Below, piece after piece: positions 9,701 to 16,063 of a stretch of 37,905 nt of DNA. Numbering within the stretch: the stretch's first letter is position 1; each line of letters starts with the position of its first letter. This stretch comes from Bordetella parapertussis. Its GTDB lineage: Bacteria > Pseudomonadota > Gammaproteobacteria > Burkholderiales > Burkholderiaceae_C. The notes beneath the pieces are model-generated. The model saw only the letters and a list, made by a program, of their open reading frames with translations, had not been told where the DNA came from and searched no databases. Both the position numbers and the translations under genes were made by a program. The stretch is from assembly GCA_945890735.1 (NCBI GenBank), contig CAMDCZ010000018.1, forward strand, positions 1 through 37,905, written 5' to 3'.

Positions 9701-12481
9701 CAAGCCGGTCGTGGGTTCGTCAAACAAAAACAACATGCCTTTGCGGGCCAGCGATTGCTTGCTGGCCGACAGGCTTTTCGCGGCGTCGGCCAAATAACCG
9801 GCCAGCTTCAGGCGCTGCGCTTCTCCACCACTCAAGGTGGGCACCGGTTGGCCCAAGCGCACGTATTCCAAGCCCACGTCGACGATCGGCTGCACCGCAC
9901 GGATCACCTCGCGGTCGTTGGCAAACAACAGCACGGCTTCGCTGACCGTGAGGCCGAGCACCTCGGCGACATTCAAAAAGCGTCCGCCGCGCTCGATCTT
10001 GACTTCCAATATTTCCGGGCGGTAACGCTGCCCATCGCAATCGGGGCAGCGCAAATACACGTCGCTCAAAAACTGCATTTCCACGTGTTCAAAACCGGAG
10101 CCGCCGCAGGTCGGGCAGCGGCCATCGCCACCATTGAAGCTGAACTTGGAGGCGGTGTAACTGCGTTGGCGCGACATCGCGGTATTGGCAAAAAGGTCAC
10201 GGATCGCGTCCCAAGCACCGACATAACTCACCGGGTTGGAGCGTGCGGTTTTGCCAATCGGGGATTGGTCGACAAACACCACATCGCTCAAGTGATCCGC
10301 CCCGAGCAAACGGTCGTGTGCGCCCGCACCTTCGGTGCTTTTGCCGAAATGCCTCAGCAAAGCAGGCGCCAAGATGTCTTGGATCAGGGTGGATTTCCCC
10401 GAGCCGCTCACGCCCGTGACCGTGACCCAGCGCTGCAAGGGAAATTCAATGCTCAGGTCTTGCAGGTTGTGCGCACGTGCGCCTTCCAAGATCAAGCGCG
10501 GTGTGGCGTCGGTCACCAAACGCTTCAAGCCCACACCGACCTGCTTGCGCGCCCCCAGATACGCGCCGGTCAAGGTGTCAGCTCGTTTCAAGCCCTCTGG
10601 CGTGCCGTCAAACACCACCTGCCCGCCGCGTTCACCCGGCCCTGGCCCCATGTCCACGATCCGATCGGCTGCCAGCATCACTGCGGGGTCGTGCTCCACC
10701 ACCACCAACGTGTTGCCCGCGTCTCGCAGTCGCAGCATGGCCTGGGTGATGCGGTGCATGTCACGCGGGTGCAGGCCGATGCTGGGCTCGTCCAACACGA
10801 ACAAGGTGTTGACCAAGGAGGTGCCCAAGGCTGTGGTCAGGTTGATGCGCTGCACCTCGCCGCCACTCAAGGTGCGGCTTTGCCGGTCCAGGCTCAGGTA
10901 GCCAATGCCGACATCGCACAGGTATTTCAGGCGGGTACGGATTTCTTCGAGCAGCATGTGCAGCGCTTGCTGCTCGGCCTGGGCGTGCGCGGTGAGCGAG
11001 GCATCGCTGGCCATGTGGTCGAAAAACGCTCGCAAGCGCTCCAGCGGCAACAGCATCATGTCGTGCAAGCACAGGCCTGGCAGCGCTTCGAGTTGCGCGC
11101 GTGTCCAAGCCACGCCCGCGGGCATGAACCGCTTGGCCGCAGGCATGGCCTGCAAGGCACCTTCCAGGCTGCCCATGCGCCACAGCAGGCTGTCGGTTTG
11201 CAAGCGAGCGCCATGGCAATCGCCGCAAGGGGTGTAGCTGCGGTATTTGGAGAGCAAGACGCGTATGTGCATCTTGTAGGACTTGGTTTCCAGGTACTCG
11301 AAGAAACGTTTGACGCCATACCACTGCTGGTTCCACTTACCGTTCCAGTTCGGCGAGCCGCCGATCACCCAGTCGCGCTGCTCGGGCGTGAGCTTGTACC
11401 AAGGGGTGTCGCGCGGGACGCCTGCGGTTTCGGCGTGGCGCATCAAATCGTCTTGGCATTCTTGCCAAGCCGGTGTTTGCATGGCTTTGATCGCGCCCAT
11501 GCGCAGGGTGAGTTTCTCGTTGGGAATCACCAGGCCGTAATCCACCCCAATCACTCTGCCAAAGCCACGGCAAGTGGGACAGGCACCCGCCGGTGAATTG
11601 AAAGAGAACATCGACGGCGTGGGGTCGCTGTAGCGCAAATCGCTGTCGGGACAGTGCAGGCCTGTGGAAAACCGAAAGGCTTCGCCCAAGCTGTCTGCGT
11701 CTGCCTCTGCGGGCATGCGGTAAGCGGTCAGTCGACCGTTGCCACGCTGCAAGGCCAATTCGATGGCCTCCATGACCCGCGCATGCTCAGCAGACTGCAG
11801 ACGAAAACGGTCCGCCACCACATCCAAGACCTGGCGCAGATCGTCAGGCGGTGCTTTGGCTTTGGTGGTTTTTTTGGCAGCGGGTTTGCTGGTCTTGGTC
11901 GGCACTGCGGTGGAGGTCACCCGGGCTTCACGCTGGGTATGCACCCGGGTGAACCCGCTCGCGCTCAACCAGGCTTGCAGTTCATCGGCGGTGGTGTTGG
12001 CGGGCAACTCCACGGGAAAGGTGATCACCCAGCGCGGGTCGCCTTCACTCAGCGCCATCAGCTTGTGGAGGACCGATGCCGGGCTGTCGTGCGTCACCGC
12101 TTGGGCGGTTTGGCGGTCGAACAACTGAGCCGCCCGGGCAAACAGCAACTTGAGGTGGTCGTTCAACTCGGTCATGGTGCCCACGGTTGAGCGCGAGCTG
12201 CGCACCGGGTTGGTCTGGTCGATGGCAATGGCAGGCGGCACGCCGTCGACCCGGTCCACCGCTGGCCGGTCCATGCGGTCGAGGAATTGCCGCGCATAGG
12301 CGCTGAAGGTTTCGACATAGCGTCGCTGACCTTCGGCATACAAGGTGTCAAACACCAGGCTGGATTTGCCAGAGCCGCTGGGCCCGGTGAACACCGTCAG
12401 CTCGTTGGTGCGGATGTCGATGTCAATGTTTTTGAGGTTGTGCTGGCGGGCGCCTCGGATGCGGATCAGGCCTTGGGTCAT
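6701..12481 (-). CDS. uvrA: Tandem double-length UvrA (four ABC cassettes)
   Basis: UvrA is the DNA-damage sensing ATPase of nucleotide excision repair. This protein has 1926 residues, about twice the usual ~940, and is two UvrA-like units in one chain (about 1-1020 and 1030-1926). Walker A motifs are at 33-40, 690-697, 1061-1068 and 1603-1610. LSGG signatures are at 538, 883, 1448 and 1805, and Walker B/DEP motifs near 561, 918, 1471 and 1838. Both halves keep the C-terminal zinc module (C789/C792/C812/C815 and C1715/C1718/C1738/C1741). The mid zinc module is complete in the second half (C1296/C1299/C1320/C1323) but has lost a cysteine in the first. A Lys/Ala-rich linker lies at about 195-211. 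Long UvrA paralogues like this are known in beta- and gammaproteobacteria, usually beside a normal UvrA elsewhere. The gene starts 7 nt after livF. Confidence 0.93.
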   Translation of the reverse strand: MTQGLIRIRGARQHNLKNIDIDIRTNELTVFTGPSGSGKSSLVFDTLYAEGQRRYVETFSAYARQFLDRMDRPAVDRVDGVPPAIAIDQTNPVRSSRSTVGTMTELNDHLKLLFARAAQLFDRQTAQAVTHDSPASVLHKLMALSEGDPRWVITFPVELPANTTADELQAWLSASGFTRVHTQREARVTSTAVPTKTSKPAAKKTTKAKAPPDDLRQVLDVVADRFRLQSAEHARVMEAIELALQRGNGRLTAYRMPAEADADSLGEAFRFSTGLHCPDSDLRYSDPTPSMFSFNSPAGACPTCRGFGRVIGVDYGLVIPNEKLTLRMGAIKAMQTPAWQECQDDLMRHAETAGVPRDTPWYKLTPEQRDWVIGGSPNWNGKWNQQWYGVKRFFEYLETKSYKMHIRVLLSKYRSYTPCGDCHGARLQTDSLLWRMGSLEGALQAMPAAKRFMPAGVAWTRAQLEALPGLCLHDMMLLPLERLRAFFDHMASDASLTAHAQAEQQALHMLLEEIRTRLKYLCDVGIGYLSLDRQSRTLSGGEVQRINLTTALGTSLVNTLFVLDEPSIGLHPRDMHRITQAMLRLRDAGNTLVVVEHDPAVMLAADRIVDMGPGPGERGGQVVFDGTPEGLKRADTLTGAYLGARKQVGVGLKRLVTDATPRLILEGARAHNLQDLSIEFPLQRWVTVTGVSGSGKSTLIQDILAPALLRHFGKSTEGAGAHDRLLGADHLSDVVFVDQSPIGKTARSNPVSYVGAWDAIRDLFANTAMSRQRSYTASKFSFNGGDGRCPTCGGSGFEHVEMQFLSDVYLRCPDCDGQRYRPEILEVKIERGGRFLNVAEVLGLTVSEAVLLFANDREVIRAVQPIVDVGLEYVRLGQPVPTLSGGEAQRLKLAGYLADAAKSLSASKQSLARKGMLFLFDEPTTGLHFDDIAKLMRALRRLLDAGHSLIVIEHNLDVIRASDWLIDLGPEGGEGGGWLVAEGPPELVMQHASSHTGLALREYDQTMGSLNGDKPLTATEPSAKYLGQVLNNQIRIVNAKEHNLKNLSVDIPRGQFNVVTGVSGSGKSTLAFDILFNEGQRRYLESLNAYARSIVQPAGRPEVDAVYGIPPTVAIEQRLSRGGHKSTVGTTTEVWHFLRLLYVKLGTQHCIHDGAAVQPQTPDRLAALLMKQYRGQHIGLLSPLVMNRKGVYTELADWARPRGFTHLRVDGQFLPTTGFPRLDRFKEHTIELPVASLKIDPSREAELRQALLTALEHGKGTVHVLSELGGLQEAMLAGEDTTQIGKCQAYSTRRACPVCDTSYPELDPRLFSYNSKHGWCTDCVGTGITLSREQRAAMDDSVQDPQARGREKSFAEPELDEVSEQVCRACAGTRLNATARAVQFEGQAITDLASMGVLQIQQWADGLVLSGREANIARDLLPEIQSRLAFLAQVGLGYLTLDRGAPTLSGGEAQRIRLAAQLGSHLQGVCYVLDEPTIGLHARDNQVLLDALRTLSDKGNTLVVVEHDEETIRRADHIIDIGPSAGKRGGQLVAQGSVADLMGAAESQTGRYLRHAIKHPLQARRPVDLADAAAWLSLQGASLHNLQQVDIGVPLQRLVAVTGVSGSGKSTLARDVLLHNVAAVVSQRSTQAGRKLDEAGKHPAWLGCLAVDGYQSIDRVLEVDQTPIGKTPRSCPATYIGFWDTVRKLFAETLEAKARGYGPGRFSFNTGEGRCPGCEGQGLRTIEMSFLPDVKVLCEVCKGARFNPETLAVRWRGKSIGDVLQMEVDEAVDFFAAMPNISHPLQLLKDVGLGYLTLGQPSPTLSGGEAQRIKLVTELSKVRDDITRRGQQAPHTLYVLDEPTVGLHMADVDKLIRVLHRLVDGGHSVVVIEHDLDVIAEADWVIDLGPEGGDSGGRVVAATTPEALVKLGTHTGNALKPVLARQ

Positions 12482-12488
12482 GCCCGCA

Positions 12489-13211
12489 TTATTCCCCGAG
12501 GTAAGCGGCCCTGACTTTCGGGTCGTGCAACAGGGTTTTGGCGTCGCCTTGCATGCTGATTTCGCCGGACTCCATCACATACGCCCGCTGCGCCATCTTC
12601 AAGGCCCGGCTGGCGTTTTGCTCGACCAGCAGCAAGGTCACGCCCAGGGCTGCAACCTCGGCGATGACCTCGAAAATCTTGTCCACCATGATCGGCGACA
12701 AGCCCATGGAAGGCTCGTCCAGCAGCAACAGCTTGGGACGGCTGAGCAAGGCCCGGCCCATGGCCAGCATTTGCTGTTCGCCACCCGACAAAGTGCCTGC
12801 CAACTGCTTGCTGCGTTCTTGGAGACGGGGAAACAGATGAAAAACACGCTCGATGTCTGAGGCAATGCCGGCTTTGTCGCGGCGCAAATAAGCGCCCATG
12901 TACAGGTTTTCCAGGATGCTCATGCGGGTGAACACGCCCCGTCCTTCGGGGACCATGACCAACCCCTGAGCCACCAGGTCCCAAGCGCCCTGCCCCTGGA
13001 TGTCCCGACCCAAGTAGGTCATTCGCCCGCCACTGGGCGGCAGTGAGCCAGTGATGGCTTTCATGGTCGTGGTTTTGCCCGCGCCGTTGGAGCCGATCAG
13101 GGACACCAGCTCGCCTTCACGGATCTCGAAACCGATGCCCTTGACTGCTTGGATGCCACCGTACGCGACCCGCAGGTCTTCTACCTGCAACAACACGTTG
13201 GTGCTGGGCAT
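12489..13211 (-). CDS. livF: Branched-chain amino acid ABC transporter ATP-binding protein LivF
   Basis: This 240-residue ATPase is one of the two cytoplasmic motor subunits of the high-affinity Leu/Ile/Val importer. Walker A is GSNGAGKTT near residues 39-47, the signature LSGGEQQMLAMGRAL lies in the middle, and Walker B is LLLLDEPSMGLSP, followed by the His switch region LLLVEQNASRAL. The compact LivF length and the EGRGVFTRMSILENL segment separate it from LivG. The open frame extends 30 codons upstream into livG, but the ATG at 13211 has normal family spacing and lies 1 nt from the livG stop. It is the last liv gene of the run, and uvrA begins 7 nt later. Confidence 0.95.
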   Translation of the reverse strand: MPSTNVLLQVEDLRVAYGGIQAVKGIGFEIREGELVSLIGSNGAGKTTTMKAITGSLPPSGGRMTYLGRDIQGQGAWDLVAQGLVMVPEGRGVFTRMSILENLYMGAYLRRDKAGIASDIERVFHLFPRLQERSKQLAGTLSGGEQQMLAMGRALLSRPKLLLLDEPSMGLSPIMVDKIFEVIAEVAALGVTLLLVEQNASRALKMAQRAYVMESGEISMQGDAKTLLHDPKVRAAYLGE

Positions 13212-13212
13212 C

Positions 13213-13983
13213 TCAGTGCTCCCCTGTGCCCAAATAGGCTTGAATGACCTGCGGGTCGCGCTGCACCTCGGCGGGTGAGCCCTGCGCGATTTGCCGACCA
13301 TGGTCGAGCACGGTCACTGCGTCGCACAGACCCATGACCAACTTGACATCGTGTTCGATCAGCAAAATCGTGCGACCATCGCGGCGAATCCGGTCAATCA
13401 GCTCGCGCAGCTGGACTTTTTCCGTGCCGTTCATGCCAGCCGCGGGTTCATCCAAAGCGATCAACAGGGGGTCGGTGGCCAAAGCGCGAGCGATTTCCAA
13501 GCGACGCTGGTCGCCATAGCTCAAGGTGCGTGCTTGACAGGGCGCCAGGGCGCCAATCCCGACATAGTCCAGCAGCGCTTGGGCGCGTTCGGCGATGGCT
13601 TGCTCTTCTTGGCGGAACGCCTGGGTGCGGAAAATCGCGCCCAGCACCCCGGAACCGGTTCGCACATGGCGACCGACCATGACGTTTTCCAAAGCAGTCA
13701 TCTCGGCAAACAAACGGATGTTTTGGAATGTGCGGGCAATGCCCGCTTTGGCCACCTCGTGCACCGCGCTGGGTTGGTAGGGCTTGCCTGCCAGCATCAA
13801 GCTGCCTGTATCCGGCAGGTACAAACCGGTGATGACATTGAAAAAAGTGGTTTTGCCTGCCCCGTTGGGACCGATCAGGCCGTAGACCTGGCCAGCTTGG
13901 ATCGTCATGCCAACATCGCTGAGTGCTTGCAACCCGCCAAAGCGCTTGGCGATGCCTGAGACCTGCAACACTGGGTGGCTCAT
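13213..13983 (-). CDS. livG: Branched-chain amino acid ABC transporter ATP-binding protein LivG
   Basis: This 256-residue ATPase subunit pairs with LivF. It shows GPNGAGKTTFFNVITG (Walker A), the LivG-type central insertion with ARTFQNIRLFAEMTALENVMVGRH, the signature LSYGDQRRLEIARAL, and Walker B LLIALDEPAAGMN followed by ILLIEHDVKLVMGLCD. The start at 13983 is set by an ATGA overlap with the livM stop; the 14 codons further upstream lie inside livM. The signature's Y in place of the usual G (LSYG) is normal for LivG proteins. Confidence 0.95.
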   Translation of the reverse strand: MSHPVLQVSGIAKRFGGLQALSDVGMTIQAGQVYGLIGPNGAGKTTFFNVITGLYLPDTGSLMLAGKPYQPSAVHEVAKAGIARTFQNIRLFAEMTALENVMVGRHVRTGSGVLGAIFRTQAFRQEEQAIAERAQALLDYVGIGALAPCQARTLSYGDQRRLEIARALATDPLLIALDEPAAGMNGTEKVQLRELIDRIRRDGRTILLIEHDVKLVMGLCDAVTVLDHGRQIAQGSPAEVQRDPQVIQAYLGTGEH

Positions 13984-15050
13984 GCGGGGCCCCGGTCGGT
14001 GGGCCACAAGCCACGCGGACGCCACAGCATGATCAGGATCATGGCCAAGGCGATCAGCAGCTGACGCAAAATGGCCGCGTCAAGCCGCCCATCGGTCAGG
14101 GCTTGCAAAGGGCCGGCCACATAACGCAACACCTCGGGCAAGGCCGACAACAGCACCGCCCCCAAGACCACGCCGGGCAAATGCCCCAAGCCACCCAAGA
14201 CCACCATGGCGACGATCATCACCGACTCCATCAGGCTGAATGATTCGGGCGACACAAACCCCTGGAAGGACGCGAACAACACCCCAGCCACGCCACCGAA
14301 CATGGCGCCCAAGCCAAACGCCAGCAGCTTGAGGTTGCGGGTGTTGATGCCCATGGCTTTGGCGGCGATTTCATCTTCTCGGATCGCCATCCAAGCACGG
14401 CCAATGCGCGAGGTTTGCAAGCGGTAACAGACCAAAACACTGACCAAGACGATTGCCAAAAAGAGGTAGTAGTACTGGGTGACACTGGGCAGTTCGATGA
14501 AGCCCAGGTCCAGGCGTTGAGACAAGGGATGGCCCAGCACGGTCATGGCGTCGATTTGACCCAAGCCCTTGGGTCCATTGGTGATGTTGACCGGGTTATC
14601 CAAGTTGTTCATGAATACCCGGATGATTTCACCGAAACCCAAGGTGACGATGGCCAGGTAGTCGCCGCGCAGTTTCAAGGTGGGCGCGCCCAGCAGCACC
14701 CCAAACAAACCCGCCAGCCCCGCACCGATGGGCACCACTGCCCACAAAGGCAGGTGCAGCCCGCCTGGGAACATGGCGGCGATCCAAGGGAAGGTATCGG
14801 TCAGGTGTGGGGAGGCCAACAAGCCAAACATGTATGCACCCACGGCAAAGAAAGCGACGAACCCTAAATCCAGCAAGCCGGCATACCCCACCACGATGTT
14901 CAGACCCAGCGCCAGCAACACGTAGAGCAACGCCATGTCGGCGATACGCACCCAGGCGTTGCCCATGTTTTGCAACAACAGGGGCAAGGCCAACAGCGCC
15001 AGCCCCCAGAGCAGGTAGCGCATGTGTGAGCTGCCCGGGGTGGCTGCCAT
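13980..15050 (-). CDS. livM: Branched-chain amino acid ABC transporter permease LivM
   Basis: This is an inner-membrane permease of about 356 residues with some ten hydrophobic segments and the LivM family core ALGLNIVVGYAGLLDLGFVAFFAVGAY near the N-terminus. It also has the cytoplasmic coupling motif GRAWMAIREDEIAAKAMGIN that contacts the ATPases. The ATG at 15050 lies 2 nt after the livH stop. A TTG at 15056 (overlapping the stop) and an ATG at 15023 are in frame and possible, but the 15050 ATG gives the most usual N-terminus. It partners LivH to form the membrane channel. Confidence 0.94.
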   Translation of the reverse strand: MAATPGSSHMRYLLWGLALLALPLLLQNMGNAWVRIADMALLYVLLALGLNIVVGYAGLLDLGFVAFFAVGAYMFGLLASPHLTDTFPWIAAMFPGGLHLPLWAVVPIGAGLAGLFGVLLGAPTLKLRGDYLAIVTLGFGEIIRVFMNNLDNPVNITNGPKGLGQIDAMTVLGHPLSQRLDLGFIELPSVTQYYYLFLAIVLVSVLVCYRLQTSRIGRAWMAIREDEIAAKAMGINTRNLKLLAFGLGAMFGGVAGVLFASFQGFVSPESFSLMESVMIVAMVVLGGLGHLPGVVLGAVLLSALPEVLRYVAGPLQALTDGRLDAAILRQLLIALAMILIMLWRPRGLWPTDRGPA

Positions 15051-15052
15051 GC

Positions 15053-15982
15053 TCAAGCCCTGTCCGCCACGCGCTCACCCAGCAGGCCCGAGGGGCGCAA
15101 GGTCAGCATGATGATCAACACCACAAAGGCAAAGATGTCGGCATAGTGGCTGCCCAAGACGCCGCCGGTCAGGTCGCCGATGTAACCGGATGCGATGGCC
15201 TCGATCAAGCCGAGCAACAAACCGCCCACCACAGCCCCTGCCAAATTACCGATGCCGCCCAACACGGCGGCCGTGAACGCTTTCAACCCGGGCAGAAAAC
15301 CCATGCCATGGTGGACCGTGCCGTAGTTTGAAGCCCACATGACGCCTGCCAAAGCGGCCAACATGGCACCGATCACGAAGGTCGCTGAGATGATGTTGTC
15401 GGGCTTGACCCCCATGAGGGCGGCCACCCGGGGGTTTTCTGCGGTGGCGCGCATGGCGCGGCCCAAACGGGTGCCATGGACCAGCCACATCAGCATCACC
15501 AAGGTCAACGCGGTCACCACCAGGATCATGACCTGTGTGGGGGTGATGACCGCACCGCCGATGGCCAAGGGCTCGCTGGGCAACAAGGTGGGGAAGGGTT
15601 TGTAGTTGGGTTTCCAAATCACCATGGCCAAGGTCTGCAACAAAATCGACATGCCAATGGCGGTGATCAAGGGGGCCAGCCTGGGCGCGCCGCGCAATGG
15701 TCGGTAGGCGATTTTTTCAATCAGGTAGTTGAGCGCCGCAGCGGCTGAACAGGCCAGGGCGATCGACAAGGCCAGCACCAACCAACCAGGCCATGCGGGG
15801 AAAGAGGCTTGCAACACACCGATGACTGTCCAACTGACCAAGGCACCCACCATCAGCACCTCGCCATGCGCGAAATTGATCAGGTTGATGATGCCGTACA
15901 CCATGGTGTAACCCAAGGCCAGCAATGCGTACATGCTGCCCAGCACCAAGCCGTTGATGATTTGTTGCAGCAGGATATCGAT
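15053..15982 (-). CDS. livH: Branched-chain amino acid ABC transporter permease LivH, atypical start
   Basis: LivH is the second membrane subunit of the branched-chain amino acid importer. The core LLALGYTMVYGIINLINFAHGEVLMVGAL and the coupling region GRAMRATAENPRVAALMGVKPDNII are unmistakable. Family members usually begin M-D-I-L-L-Q-Q-I-I-N-G, which here reads I-D-I-L-L-Q-Q-I-I-N-G with an ATC codon at 15982-15980. That start gives 309 residues, the normal family length, and a GGGAG Shine-Dalgarno-like sequence lies 7 nt upstream of the ATC. No ATG, GTG or TTG is in frame between there and a GTG at 16051, which would force translation through the preceding terminator hairpin. An ATG at 15987 is in another frame. 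The gene is certain; its start codon is not. Confidence 0.88.
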   Translation of the reverse strand: MDILLQQIINGLVLGSMYALLALGYTMVYGIINLINFAHGEVLMVGALVSWTVIGVLQASFPAWPGWLVLALSIALACSAAAALNYLIEKIAYRPLRGAPRLAPLITAIGMSILLQTLAMVIWKPNYKPFPTLLPSEPLAIGGAVITPTQVMILVVTALTLVMLMWLVHGTRLGRAMRATAENPRVAALMGVKPDNIISATFVIGAMLAALAGVMWASNYGTVHHGMGFLPGLKAFTAAVLGGIGNLAGAVVGGLLLGLIEAIASGYIGDLTGGVLGSHYADIFAFVVLIIMLTLRPSGLLGERVADRA

Positions 15983-16013
15983 GACATCTCTCCCAAGGTG
16001 GGCGATTGTAGGT

Positions 16014-16042
16014 AAAAAAAAACCCTCCCCGAGGGGAGGGTT
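16014..16042 (-). terminator. Rho-independent terminator of the MFS transporter gene
   Basis: Read on the minus strand, a perfect inverted repeat (AACCCTCCCC / GGGGAGGGTT) forms a strong GC hairpin. It is followed directly by nine T residues, a textbook intrinsic terminator. It starts 21 nt after the MFS stop. Only about 31 nt separate the end of the T-run from the family-typical start of livH, so it also acts as a barrier or attenuator at the head of the liv operon. Confidence 0.92.
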
Positions 16043-16063
16043 GGATGACACCGAGCCACAGAC

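Noticed and set aside
9356..11596. 746-codon open frame on the plus strand opposite uvrA
   Set aside because: It is antisense to a clear four-cassette UvrA. The translation is low-complexity His/Gln/Ala-rich with no family features, as expected from strong codon bias on the other strand.
15983..16051. GTG-started N-terminal extension of livH
   Set aside because: It would translate through a perfect intrinsic terminator hairpin and its T-run, and adds residues not seen in LivH.
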